Assembly (NCBI GenBank): GCA_002900995.3
Contig: CM035306.1
Location: 4,126,100-4,190,099, forward strand
Direction of reading: 5' to 3'
From: Ganoderma boninense
Lineage: Eukaryota > Basidiomycota > Agaricomycetes > Polyporales > Polyporaceae
DNA length: 64,000 nucleotides
Every line of letters starts with the position of its first letter. The stretch's first letter is position 1. This document shows positions 24,101 to 34,921 of the stretch, one piece after another. The notes beneath the pieces are model-generated. The model was not told where the DNA came from. It searched no databases and saw only the letters and a program-made list of their open reading frames with translations. Made by a program: the position numbers and the translations under genes.

Positions 24101-26103
24101 CTTCGTCAGGACTCTGCGCCTTGTACTGGATCGCGTTGGTATGCGGGTCGACGGAAACAAGTGCAGTGTGACATAAGGCAAGCACCGTCCAGAACCCGTT
24201 GAGCATCCTGCCGTGCACGTCCTCCGGGGTGCCCACGACCGCAGCTTGCGCCGCCGTGATGTCCGCTTGGAGCGTGGCGTCGCTGAAGTGCGCGCGCACG
24301 TCCTCCACCTTCACGTCCGCAGCCTTTGACGGGGTATCCAAGGACGAGACAACAGATGATTGGGGCGAAGACTTCGCAGGTGGGGAGACCGGAGGGGCAA
24401 TGAGGGCAGGTGAAACCGCGGTAGAGTCGTCAGAGCCGTCTTGCTTGTCGCCACGGTAAACGCGACCAGAGATGGTGCATTGTCGGAAGACCATAGAGTT
24501 CTGTGTGAGTGTACCCGTCTTGTCCGAGAAGATGTACTCGATCTGGCCGAGGTCGTCCGACAGGTTCCAACTTCTCGAGAGCGTAGGCTGGTCCGCCTTG
24601 TCGTAGTACATCTCCCGGTCGAAGTAAATGAACAGTGCCTGGCACGTCCGCACGACCTCGATCGAAATGTATAGCGAGATCGGCACGATGTTCTGGAAGG
24701 TAATGAGCGCGAATATAGCGGTGGTAAGCCCGTTGATCTTCGGATTATCGTCACCCTGGTTATCCCCGTACAGCCACGGTGCGCCGAGAGGATAATTCCG
24801 TTGCTCAAGGACGGAGTCGACAATGCCGCATACAGTACCCATGATAGCAAGGAGGAGGAGATTGATGAACCTGCGGATCATACCGCCGTTAGTATGTACG
24901 AACGTCAAAATGAAGCATGAAGACATACACTTGTGGGTTCATTTGTCGTTCCACACGACTGCGCTTACTCGGCGTCGCGCCAGAGTTGAGCACAATCTTC
25001 GTGTCTGTCCCCGTGAAGAGCACCACGCCAATCACATACCGAGTATTCCGAAGCACCGTCCCACGGAGAAGGATCATGCTTGTGTCGACCGCATGCTTTT
25101 TCCCATCCGATGTCACGACCGCTGCGTTCAGCTTGTACAGGTTCGTGTCCGGGCGGTCGCACTCGACGTGGAACGCGTTCTGCTTGCTTGCGCATGCCCG
25201 CGCCGAGTCGAGGTGCGTTAGTGGCGGGCACGCACTGCGGCTCTTCAGGTTCGTCTCCCCGTCGAGGTTCTTCGTCTCCACATACGCGACGTTCTCCTCC
25301 TCCGACGTCGAGCAGATCAGGATGTCCGCCGGAAACGACTCGTCCTCCTTGATCCGAACAACGTCGCCCACGCGCACGTCCTCCCAGTTTGTCATCCTCC
25401 AATGTGGCCGTTTCGACCGCCCGTGGTGGTGGAAAATTGTGCCTACCTCCTCGACAGGCTCCCCGTCCTCGATGTCCGTCCCGCCGCCCTCGACCGTCAT
25501 CGTAGGGATCGTCTCCAGGTCGGCGCCGTCCGTGTGAATGCTCTCGGGGCGCGCGGCGTTCTCGGGGCTCTTCCGCTTCTTCGACTTGGGCATGAGGCCG
25601 CGGACGAACGTCTTGGACTTGCTCGCCATCGCGTTCTGGTTTCTGAACTCGCCGCCGGCCAGGACACGGGCCTGCGAGTAGTTGACGGCCCGGTCCGACT
25701 GGTGGCGCTTGATGTCCTCATAGCCGTCCTTGAGGCCGGTGATGGTGAGGACGATGAGGAGGGGGAGGATGACGAGCCCGGGGGAGACGGTGGAGAAGAT
25801 GGAGAAGAACTGGAGGATGGCAATCGTGAGGAAGAAAATGTTGGCTATGCGGCGGAACTGCTCGAGCAGGTTGCGGGGGAGGAAGGTGAGGACGGTGTAC
25901 TTGGACGTGATGACCTGGTTGGTGGCATAGACATGCTGCTTGAGGACTTTCCTGTGCTTCTTCTTGGGGTCGTAGTAGTCGTCGGGGAGTGGATGGTTGA
26001 TGTAGACCGTGCGCGGAGGCCCGGGCTCCTTGCGGCGGGAGAAGAGGGACTCGACGTTAAAGTCGGCGAGCTTGGCGTACCATGCGCCGAGCTTCGAGGG
26101 CAT
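21187..26103 (-). CDS. DNF1: P4-type ATPase, Dnf-like phospholipid flippase
   Basis: P4-ATPases flip phospholipids to the cytosolic leaflet of plasma, Golgi and endosomal membranes. The start at 26103 gives [20 protein letters not shown]. Then come [20 protein letters not shown] with the first membrane helices, the actuator domain with a long charged insert, and [14 protein letters not shown]. The phosphorylation loop is [20 protein letters not shown], with the catalytic Asp in DKTGT. The nucleotide-binding domain has [20 protein letters not shown]; the hinge is [20 protein letters not shown] with [20 protein letters not shown]; multiple C-terminal membrane helices end in a basic cytosolic tail. 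Length is about 1400 aa. The actuator insert and overall length fit Dnf1/Dnf2 better than Drs2 or Neo1, which is inference from general family layout. Such proteins usually need a Cdc50-type partner, not present here. Confidence 0.9.
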
Positions 26104-26902
26104 GGTCGAGGACAAGGTGGGGCGGCCTCGAGCGGTGTGCTCGCTGTGCTCGTGAGAGCGGGAGATGACGGAGGGTCGCTCAGCGGGGGAGAGGGGGAGG
26201 AGGCAAGGTTTGCAAAGCTGACAGACGGCCAAAAGGCTATAAGCACGACTTTGTCATCATCATCATCGTTCCGCACGACCCGTTTCCGACCGGCGCACTC
26301 ACGCTGAGCTTGCACCGCCCTACTCCCCTCGGCTGGCGGCCACGATGTCGACCTGGCTGGATGTCGCTCTGTGCCGCTTCGGACGTCCACGAAGACTGAC
26401 CTCGCCAGGCTCGACGCGCGGGCGGGGGTGGGATCGGCCGAGGGCCGTCGTCCAATCGCAGGCGCTTCTGTGAAGGCAGCCCTTCCGTGGGTCACACCCC
26501 TCGGGATCCGCACGCAGACACAGACATGGGCCAGAGCACAGAGCTCGCCAGGACAGAGGCAGACGAGCAGAGATGGTGGTCGACGGGGATGAGCTGGCTG
26601 CTAGTCAGTCGGCAAATCCGTCGGCTATATGCGCTCACTTAACTCCAGGCCCTGAACAGATCGCGATCCCCTGGTCCCACCCCGCCCCTTCCCCCGTTGC
26701 ACTCCGCGAGCCCTCCTCCGCACGACCGATTTTTTCGACGCCCTTGCGACCGTTCACGACGTCGACGTTCGAGTGCTTTGTGTTCGACGCTGCAGTCCGT
26801 TATCTCCGCTGTTCTTCCTCTTGCTTTTTTTCGCTGCACACTTGGCCACACACCTTTGGATATTTCGCTCGCTCTAGCTTCTGTCTCGGCGCCGGACACC
26901 TG

Positions 26903-26931
26903 CAGATTCTGCGCGAACATCTCGTACCGTC
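26903..26931 (-). repeat. Cdc48-tail fragment, copy 1
   Basis: Minus-strand translation gives RYEMFAQNLQ, identical to the most conserved part of the Cdc48/p97 C-terminal helix. The shared DNA core is CTGCGCGAACATCTCGTAC. Homology stops abruptly on the side where the family has DIR. Confidence 0.75.
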
Positions 26932-27137
26932 CACTGTCCGCGACCTCCGCCGTGCATTGTGTATTCCTATCTCGTTTCCGTTCTCGACCCCTGCTCCTCG
27001 AGCCCACTGTGCCAATTCTCCCTGTCCAGCGACCTCCCGTCTGCCCTTCGCACGCTCTGGTCAGCGCACGCCCATCAGCTCTCTCTCTCATTCCACATCC
27101 TGCACATCGGCGATGCCATTTGCTTCGCTTCTCGGGC

Positions 27138-27173
27138 AGATTCTGCGCGAACATCTCGTACCGTCGGATGTCC
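27138..27173 (-). repeat. Cdc48-tail fragment, copy 2
   Basis: Minus-strand translation gives EDIRRYEMFAQNLP, matching the Cdc48 tail from the conserved DIR-YEMFAQ onward. It shares 29 bp with copy 1 (CAGATT plus the common core) and extends through GGATGTC. Confidence 0.8.
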
Positions 27174-27571
27174 TCCCCATCTCTGACAGATGGCGAGCAC
27201 AATTCCCTTGTCCATGCACTGTTCTGGCTGGTTACTGCCTGGTCTTCCTAATGACTCAAATCCTCTCGTCGCCACCACCTCTCGTACTCTGCCTAAACCT
27301 CGTCCGGTTCAGCGCCCTCGCATCTGTCCCCCGCGTTCGCCTGTGCAATCACTATGGCGATCAACCATTGCATTTACCGTACGTCCAAACCGTACTTCAA
27401 GCACATGCTAACTGGTACCTCGACGCACTATCTTATTCGGCCCTCCGCCCCTGCCCAGAGTCTACATCAACTCGTGTCTCCACCTCGTTCACAGCCACTT
27501 GCCTCCGTCCGGTCGTTCCGCCCAATTCGATGCACCCTCCCATGCGACCGCCGTTCGCACCATTCACGCAC

Positions 27572-27604
27572 ATTCTGCGCGAACATCTCGTACCGCCGGA
27601 TGTC
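27572..27604 (-). repeat. Cdc48-tail fragment, copy 3
   Basis: Minus-strand translation gives VDIRRYEMFAQN. The core is the same as in the other copies. The third-position difference CCGCCGG versus CCGTCGG in copy 2 is silent in the Cdc48 frame. Confidence 0.8.
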
Positions 27605-27670
27605 GACGGACGACGCCGCGAAGAACATTCATGCGGCCGACGTTTGCACTGCTGGTCGACGTCGCGTAGC

Positions 27671-27712
27671 TTCTGCGCGAACATCTCGTACTGCCGGATG
27701 TCCGCGTCCGAC
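27671..27712 (-). repeat. Cdc48-tail fragment, copy 4
   Basis: Minus-strand translation gives VSDADIRQYEMFAQK, the longest match to the Cdc48 tail: the conserved V-S-D-x-D-I-R block plus YEMFAQ. It lies 67 bp from copy 3. Confidence 0.8.
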
Positions 27713-28254
27713 ACCAAGCCACGGCAAGTACTTTGCCCTTGTCGTTTCCCAACGCATCACGTCGATGCCCACACCTCTCCACCCGCAGCGTCTTGCGTCG
27801 TCGACGTCCTCGCCAGACAGTGGGCGGCCACCGCTCAATGCAACGCCTCCACCGCCGCCATAACCACCCGACAACAGCAACCTCCGCCCCGACGCCTATC
27901 TACGTAAGTACTCTGCGGCCGCCCCTCACGGGCACGCTGACGTTCGCATTGTCCAGACAATACCCGTCCCCTTGACGTCAAGCCCGACGGCGCCCGCCTC
28001 CTTTGACCCGGGATCCGAACGGCGCGTTGTACGCTGGTCCGGAGGCTGTCAGCGGCATACTGGATGTCGGGAGAAAACGACGTACCGGCTGGTGCATCAG
28101 ACACGACGGGGAACGTCTTGGATGGGCGCACGCATTGCACTCGTCGCCACTGCCAATGACAGATGTCCCCCACACGAGACATCCTCCGCCTCGGCGACAG
28201 GGACAGAAGTGCGGGAGAGAAGTCTCGGCGGCAGCGAGTTGGAGGAAGGGGAAG

Positions 28255-28354
28255 NNNNNNNNNNNNNNNNNNNNNNNNNNNNNNNNNNNNNNNNNNNNNN
28301 NNNNNNNNNNNNNNNNNNNNNNNNNNNNNNNNNNNNNNNNNNNNNNNNNNNNNN
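28255..28354. other. Scaffold gap, 100 N
   Basis: Exactly 100 undetermined bases, a conventional placeholder length, so true size is unknown. The gap cuts the kinase-like gene on its right. Confidence 0.98.
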
Positions 28355-28996
28355 ATGTCGTCGAGCACTATCAAGTCCAACAATGCCAGAGTATGATTCG
28401 AGTTGACCAGGCTCCACGACCCTCTGGTGAGTTGCTTGAGGAGTTCGAGATGCTCGTTCCCTTCCTCACCAACCGTCAACACCTTCAGAACGACATCCTG
28501 TGCGTCGGGCCCGCGTGCAGCTCGGGTGATAGCGTTCTGTGAACGTTCGTCAATATGTACCTTGAGCTGCATGATGAAATAACTTACGTGGTGCATGTGC
28601 GAGACGACGCCGTGGACGCTGCCCCACATCTCCTCGGACTGAGCGCGATGTGGACTAGCATACATGTAGCCATTCGCCACCACGTCGTCCTGAGACGCAG
28701 CGGTCACGAAAATGTGGCCGTCGGGCCATAGAGTGTAACCACGGTCCGCAAAAAAGGGACGAAGAACCTCCCAGATGGCTTCCGTATGCTCAGAGAGACC
28801 GAGTCTCCAAGTCCCCAAGTCTGCCGGGAGCTTTGCGGAGCAATGAAATGTAGGCATCGTCAGTGCTACGTAGACTCAGTGGCGCGACCAGAAGACTTAC
28901 CTGCTTCCTTATTGCCGATACAGCGAGCGTGCGCGCTTCAGCAGCGGGATCGGTCGTTGCTGACTCGACCACGGCACTAGGTTCAACAACCCTCAT
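28355..28996 (-). CDS. Kinase-like protein, N-terminal part (interrupted by gap)
   Basis: The start at 28996 gives MRVVEPSAVVESATTDPAAE (an in-frame ATG at 29014 is also possible). Spliced exons then read LGTWRLGLSEHTEAIWEVLR, GYTLWPDGHIFVTAA, QDVVLKVLTVGEEGNEHLEL and SNHTLALLDLIVLDD. The VLKVL Lys and the EGNEHLELLKQL helix occupy the places of the beta-3 Lys and helix C of a kinase N-lobe, and the HTLALLD stretch matches beta 4-5 of the agaricomycete kinase-like proteins. The catalytic loop and the rest fall in the 100-N gap and are not found immediately left of it. Whether it is an active kinase cannot be decided. The left-edge gene (1-416) shows the C-lobe of a related protein. Confidence 0.6.
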
Positions 28997-31655
28997 TCTA
29001 AGATGAGCGCACAAGTGAAAGGCTGAGCCTGAGGGGGGGAACAGTAGGGACCAAATTGTTGGAGGAGTCGCTGGTTTTGCAATTCGCGACCCTGACTTGA
29101 AAGCTGTAAACGGATTGAGACGACTGTGATCGATGAGAGCAACGAGGCTTATTGACGTGCCGCTTCGAATCCGGACCTTGCGTGGGCGGCGTAGATAAGT
29201 AAGCCAGTGTCAGTGTGTGCCGCCTGAGATGAAATTCGAGGGCGTCGCTGATCACGTTGGATGCGGCGGTCGGGGTCATCGCCGTGTGTAAGTATGCGCT
29301 GTTTTGTTTTCCTCTTCTCGTGTGCTACGACGATCCTCCTCTCTCAAGGGCGACAGGTGGACGTGTTACGTATGCTTTGGCTCGTGACGGGCTCGAAAGC
29401 ATGGATACCGGCGGGATTGCACTCACAACCAATCTGTCCAGCGGTCTTTCACATCCCCCTCACCTTCTATTGCGTTGGCACTGACAGATGATCTGCCTTG
29501 CTAGTCCTTCAGATACTGTACACCACACGTTCTGGTGCGCTGCGCATACGAAGTACTTGCCACCCCTATTCTCGTTCTCTCCCTACCGTATGCAGAGTTC
29601 GAATCAAACAGACGAGCCGCTAGAGTAGGAATACGGTAACACACCAGGCATCACCCACTGCGATCGCGCTCGAACGATGACTTGCACGATGGCCGTGATG
29701 GGGTCTTTGAGCGCGCCAAAGGCCGTGCGTATCTCGTCCTGGATTCTTTCGATGTCGGCTGCCGTGCAGGGTGGCACCTTCGTAAGTGGTACATGCGTCG
29801 CTCGAATGTGGCAGTAAAAGCCTCTTTTACAGACGACGTCAGCTTGTTAGTGATTGCCAGGTTCAGGTCCCCGTTTCTACGCCCTCCTGAGCGCACGACC
29901 GCCCAGGAATGGGCTTCCAAAACTGCAACCTGGCCACCCGTGCAGAGTCGTTCTCGGTTGCGACAAGAGCTTGCAGATGTGTAACGTGCACAGGAAACCG
30001 GATTCGTCAATGAGGCGAGCCATTCCGAACGTGGGGGAGTGAGGTGTTTCCAGATAGCTGTGGTATGGAGAGGTTGAACTTCAAGTGGCCAGCATGCGAG
30101 CGAAGCATCTGGGTTTACATACCGTCCTGCATCGAAGCTGATGGTTGGTCGCATCCCAATCAAGTTGGCCGTCATGTCCTCGAAGTCTGTTTGGATTCGC
30201 CGTCAATGTTGTTATTTTCCCGCGTAGTGCAACGATGCCGTACACACAAAGCGAAGAAACAGCAGCCAATCCTTCCCGTGGATCTCATTTTGTTCACTTC
30301 ATCGCAGAAGAGCGGCGGTGCGAGAGAACGGGGCGCGTATCCGAAGATCGGGTTCAGCGACGGAAGGCCGCTATGTCTGTCTCGAGTCGTAGAAGAGTGT
30401 GCCATGCTGACCTTGGCACGGTACTATCGCGTGGTTCTGCGGAGCATACATCCAAGTCACTCGAAATATGTGGGCATATAACGAGCATCCCAACACGTAC
30501 CTCTACACCATTCATCCATCCAATCGAGTCGTCTTCGAATCCTCGAGTGCTCGGATAGCTTGCAGCAGCATTGAGCTACCATCTCGGCCGGCGAGTCCTG
30601 ATCGGTGGTTATGACCGTGATAGACAATTTCCAGATACCAGGAAGCTGCAGTATGTTGCACTGTCTGGTGACCTATTCAGTGTCGCTTAGTACGCTCTTC
30701 AGCCTGGCAGGCGTCCTGCACGAAGACGCACGCAATATTGCGTCGGAGGTTTGACGGCCGAGAGCCCCCACGAGCGCGTTCCTCGGTCACTCGGAATGAA
30801 TGGCGCAACCCCACTGCATGTCACCGGGGGATCGTCTTTTGCGAGGAACAGGAATGGCGTGGGTTCAATTCAACCGCGGAGTATTGATCGAGGAAAGTGT
30901 AGAATGAGAGGAGCATGTCGGTCTGCTCAGACCGTGCGTGGCCTCGTTTTGGTCGCGCTGTTGGGCATAGAGAAAGGATGATGTCTTTATGTTCTATAGC
31001 TGTAATTTGACGGCGTATTGACTATACATTCTAGACCGCAGCTGGGTGTTAGCCCCCTCTGGATCTGCTCCTCCGTAAAAAAAACCGTGACGCACCTCAG
31101 CCCCAAATCGCCACGGCTGCGTCTCCTGCACACTCAACAACCCTCGAGCATCGTAGCCGACTTCAGCTCTGACAAACCACAAACATAGAGCCAGAGGAGA
31201 ACAAAAAGTTGGTTAGAAGATGGTCGTTGTTGGGAGTAGGAAAGGAGGCGCTAAAGTCCGACCTCCGGCAGCGTCCGGCGGCCGTGAGATAGCCGGTTAT
31301 GTAATTGTCGGTGCCTGGGCCCTGGGTGGGAGAGGAAGCTTGTCGGGTTCCCCGAGGCGAGTTTTGAAGTTGTTTTCCATCATTTCCCTCCTCACGACAC
31401 GCCGACTGGCTCGTGCGAGCCTCGTCACACAACGACCACGACCCACTCTCCAACATTTTCTGTCCGCAAGCTCTCCAGCACGCCTCCTTGCTGCTCTCGA
31501 CGCTCGTTCCACCGCCCGCTCATTCATTCCTTATCTGCCGTACGCCAGACACTTACGTCCACCTCGCCCTGGCCCATTCTGCTCTCGTGCTTGCCTCATC
31601 CGTCAGTGCTCTCGCAGATCCCTTATAATCACCTACGACACCCGAAGCTCTGCCC
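28997..31655. other. Long stretch without a defensible gene
   Basis: Reading frames here are short and overlap. The longest, 174 codons on the minus strand at 29651-30175, has no recognised domain and looks like random GC-rich translation. Decayed coding sequence is possible around 29.7-30.4 kb, but I cannot assemble exons. The last few hundred bases should contain the promoter of the next gene. Confidence 0.4.
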
Positions 31656-32822
31656 ATGTCTGAGCAGACATCACCCGCAGCGGCACCGCCGAGCATGGCC
31701 GACGCAGCGTCAGAAACCACGCAGTTCGACGCGATCGTCGACGCCGCATTCGGCGACACCGCCCGCTCCTCCGGCTCCCTCGAGTCGACCACCACCACCT
31801 CCTCGTCCTCCTCGCCCTCCGCCGACAGCTCCACCGACAGCACCTCGCAGTCCGTGCCCTCCCTCGTCACCACCACCACCACGTCCGCGGCGTCCAGCAA
31901 GACCCCGAGCCCGTGCCCGAGCATCCTGCGCTCGAACTCTGCCCCGCCGTCCGCCTTCCCCACGCTCTCCTCGTCGGGGTCGGGGTCGGCGTCCCCGAAC
32001 GTGACGTTCGCGCCGCTGCCGCAGACGGAGCCGCGGAAGCGCAACTCGTCGCACCCGCTGGGCGTCGCCGCGCGCTCGCGCCTGCTCCGGCACCGCCGCA
32101 TGCTCCGCGAGCGCGGGCTCAACCCGGACGACTACCCGTACCAGCACCCGCACCCGCACCAGCAGCAGTACGAGCAGCAGTACCAATACCAGTACGGGTA
32201 CGGCAGCGGCGTCGAGTCGCACCCGTATGGCGAGGACGGCCCCGCCATCGACTTCCCGGAGATGCAGGGGGAGGAGGGAGAGGAGGAGCATGTGCGGGTG
32301 CGGAGGGTGCGCACGGTGAGTGAGGGCGAGGAGGAGGACCCGTTCGTTGCGCTTGGGAAGCTGGTGAAGGGCGCAGGGAAGACGCTGTGGAAGAGCCTGT
32401 CGATGCGGGACCTGCGAGGGAAGGAGCGGGATGATGCCGCGAAGGCGAAGAATCGGGACAAGGAGAAGGGCGGCGGTGCGGATGGGCTGCCGAGAACATC
32501 AGAGGGAGGCGAGGAGGGCAGAGGAGGAGGGGCTCGGGAGAAGAGATCAGGGGAGGTCCCACGGAGGAGTACTGTCCACCTGTTTGACAACGGGGCAGCG
32601 CCGCAGCGGCCGCATGAGGAGGGTGGGGTGTGGGAGGAGGAGGTCACCGAGGACTCGTGGAAGAAGCTGCTCTCAAAGCCTGAGCCAGTGCCGGAGAGGA
32701 CCAGCGAGGAGACCAATGAGGACGGTCAGGCCACACCAACCCCGGCCTCCATCGATGCAGCGGCTGAGCCAACAGTCCTCACAACGGTCGTCGTCGCCCA
32801 ACCTTCAACCAAGGCGCGATAA
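31656..32822 (+). CDS. Ser/Thr-rich and acidic hypothetical protein, 388 aa
   Basis: An uninterrupted 388-codon frame starts MSEQTSPAAAPPSMADAASE. Residues 30-110 are a low-complexity Ser/Thr region. Then comes a compact conserved-looking block: CPSILRSNSAPPS, SPNVTFAPLPQTEPRKR and HPLGVAARSRLLRHRRML. A Gln/Tyr-rich stretch, an acidic patch (QGEEGEEEHVRVRRVRTVSE), DPFVALGKLVKGAGKTLWKS and a charged Gly-rich tail follow, ending PSTKAR. There are no membrane segments. The S-I-L-R ... V-T-F-A-P-L-P arrangement recalls unnamed proteins of other basidiomycetes and phosphatase-docking-like motifs, but function is unknown. Codon use is strongly biased to C/G in third position, supporting real coding. 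Confidence 0.75.
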   Translation: MSEQTSPAAAPPSMADAASETTQFDAIVDAAFGDTARSSGSLESTTTTSSSSSPSADSSTDSTSQSVPSLVTTTTTSAASSKTPSPCPSILRSNSAPPSAFPTLSSSGSGSASPNVTFAPLPQTEPRKRNSSHPLGVAARSRLLRHRRMLRERGLNPDDYPYQHPHPHQQQYEQQYQYQYGYGSGVESHPYGEDGPAIDFPEMQGEEGEEEHVRVRRVRTVSEGEEEDPFVALGKLVKGAGKTLWKSLSMRDLRGKERDDAAKAKNRDKEKGGGADGLPRTSEGGEEGRGGGAREKRSGEVPRRSTVHLFDNGAAPQRPHEEGGVWEEEVTEDSWKKLLSKPEPVPERTSEETNEDGQATPTPASIDAAAEPTVLTTVVVAQPSTKAR

Positions 32823-33837
32823 CATGTCGTTTCTCGTATTCCTTCCATCCTTCGCATCCATCCGTGCTCCTCGTCCTATCACCGATCCTGGTTCCCTTGC
32901 TTTCCCTTAATCTGCCTCGGCCTTGCACATAGAGTCGACCTTAGAATCTGCCATCACACACGCCTGCACGCCCTATATGCTCCACGACTCTCTGACGACG
33001 AGCACGCCGGACGGACAGAACCGGCCTTCATCACAAGCACCGCCGCCGCCGCTTTCGTGCTAATACCTGCGTGCGCTCACCCGCACGCCGACCGCTCTTC
33101 AGATTTCCGCATTCCAAAGTAGCGAGTGCGAACCCGTGCTCCATGCACCCCCTCTTGCCCCGTACACTGTCACATACTTACCTAGGACATAGACGGAGCT
33201 CTACCCCTCGCGATTGGGTTTTAGGCCCTAACTAGTACTACTAGCAGCATCCATCCTAGCGCGCCATCCTCCCCATCGTTCGGTACATAATACAGTACCA
33301 GTACCAGTACCAGTACTGCGCCGGTAATCATGATCGCTTCCGATATACCCTCTTCGTTCGTAATGCGGATACGCTTGCAGTTCGTCGCTTTTGTCGCTGT
33401 CTCGGACCCAGGACTGATCATGACGTCGACGTGAGCTCCGACTAGGATCCGCACCCGACACCCAAAGGCCAAGTCGAAGCGAGCCCAGCTTCCGAATCAC
33501 GAGGGGCACAGAGGTCCATCGGGCTAGAGTCGATCTTCTCGCAGTTGACCGTCTGTCTCAGTTCGCGCAGGGTCGATGGGATGGCATGGGTTTTTCTATG
33601 ATGGAACGCTCGCTGAGCGTCGGGGCGGCGTGGTGGCTGTGTCGTGTGTAAGTAAGTACTTATCATTGATGTTTGCCTCCAGCAAGACGTGAGATAACCA
33701 CCAAGTGAACAAGTCCTTAGTGACTACATCGCCCTCCTCACCATTCCCACCCGCTAAATTAAGCCCAGTGATTAAGTACCAGCCCCCGTATTTTCCAGAC
33801 CGTGACTAGACATATATGACACACCCAATTCCCCAGC
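32823..33837. other. Intergenic, with one short tandem repeat
   Basis: No gene is seen. The stretch lies between two convergent 3' ends. It contains four perfect copies of CAGTAC at 33293-33316. Confidence 0.6.
33293..33316. repeat. Tandem hexamer (CAGTAC)4
   Basis: Four perfect head-to-tail copies of CAGTAC, a simple microsatellite in intergenic DNA. Confidence 0.9.
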
Positions 33838-34921
33838 TCACTTTTGCGAGAGGAAGACCGTCGCGGCGGCCGAGAAGACGAAGACGAAGCCGACCATGCC
33901 CACCGCGACGACCCCGACGGTCATGTCCAGCGTGACGAGCAGGATCGCCAGCCCCGCGCAGAACAGGACGAGCGCGATCAGGAGGAGCACGGGCAGCGCG
34001 GTCATGATCGCCTGCACGCGGCGGCGGCGTGGGTCGGCGCGGACGCGCTTTGCGGGGCGGGCGACGTGCATGCCCACGCCCACGCCCACGCCCGCGATGC
34101 GGGGAGACGCGGAGTGGCCCTGGAGCCACCACTTGACGAGGATGCTGACGAACGCGACGCCGAGGCTGAGGATGAGGCTGACGAACCAGAGGCAGTGGAT
34201 CTGCACCGTCTCGCGGTTCGGGGCGAACCTGGCCCCCGCCTCAGCCTGGGTGGGCGGAGCGAGGTCGAAGACGTTTTGGGGGCTGCGCCGCTCAAGTTGC
34301 GCGGAGATGTGCTCGAGGATGGCTTCGGTCCCGGATAGAGGCTCGGGGCGGAGCAACTTGGTCGACTCGGTGAGGAAGCCGGTCACGACGCCCGAGAAGA
34401 GGCCGGCCTGGCGGTGGACACATATGCATATGCAAGGTCACTCCAGGTGAGTGGCCGGGACGTGACGGCTATGAAGGTGTGCGGAAAGGACTCACGAAGA
34501 CGAGCAGCATGTCGATTTCTTCCTTCCAGCGTCTGACACTCGCGGTGTCATCCGCTTCTGTCGTGGGATGGCACCGTACTGCAGCAGCCTCGAGATCTGG
34601 GCTCTCGTCCTGTTTGGGTGCGCGCCGTGAGCTGAGGAAATGTATGGGAAAGAATACCCGTACCTCGTTGCTGGGTCTGTTCTGACGGGGACACGATGGT
34701 GAGATGGCCAGGAGACGAGTTCCTTGCAGTCCCCTTGGGAGAGTCGAGGGGGAATTTTGAGGCGTTGACGAAGCAAATTGGCTTGAATGAAGTTCCCATG
34801 CCGACGAAGCATCGGGAGCATTCGTGCCTCCGATCAACGAAGGGTCCATCGGGATCCCACAGACGGTCAATGTCTCGGATGCACCCTCTGAATCTTTGTG
34901 AGGTGACAATGGGTGAAGCAA
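33838..34921 (-). CDS. DUF6535 membrane protein, short form
   Basis: DUF6535 is an agaricomycete-expanded membrane domain of unknown role. The start at 34921 (MLHPLSPHKDSEGASE) runs to VRRWKEEIDMLLVF. After an intron near 34390-34495 it continues AGLFSGVVTGFLTESTKLLR. Then come the hallmark LWFVSLILSLGVAFVSILV, a basic loop and two more helices (TALPVLLLIALVLFCAGLAI, VGVVAVGMVGFVFVFSAAAT). The frame ends FLSQK at 33838. The paralogue at 39767-42553 continues for about 450 further residues. No such C-terminal part follows here, so this copy is either a natural short form or truncated. The final AAAGTGAGC could also be a splice donor to an exon I cannot find. Confidence 0.7.

Larger units (their letters stand above)
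26104..28254. other. Gene-poor region with Cdc48-tail fragments, up to scaffold gap
   Basis: The flippase promoter lies at the left. From 26.6 to 27.9 kb several long but mutually overlapping reading frames exist on both strands. None has protein-like composition or conserved domains, and codon choice does not favour one frame. The region contains four copies of a short sequence that, on the minus strand, encodes part of the Cdc48 C-terminus (listed separately). Just left of the gap I see no continuation of the kinase-like gene that lies right of it. Confidence 0.5.

Noticed and set aside
23622..26307. Plus-strand frames of up to 301 codons opposite the P4-ATPase
   Set aside because: Mirror frames of the flippase exons; no domain and no independent splice logic.
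26903..27712. CRISPR-like array
   Set aside because: Only four units with irregular spacing (67 to about 400 bp), in a eukaryotic genome, and the repeat encodes a Cdc48 peptide; not a CRISPR.
26573..27907. 444-codon plus-strand open frame containing three in-frame copies of ILREHLVP
   Set aside because: Composition is random-looking (Cys, Pro, Ser and Arg without domains), equally long frames overlap on the other strand, and the repeated peptide is the wrong-strand reading of Cdc48-tail DNA.
31710..32291. 193-codon minus-strand frame opposite the Ser/acid-rich protein
   Set aside because: Leu/Arg/Val-rich antisense shadow of low-complexity coding DNA.
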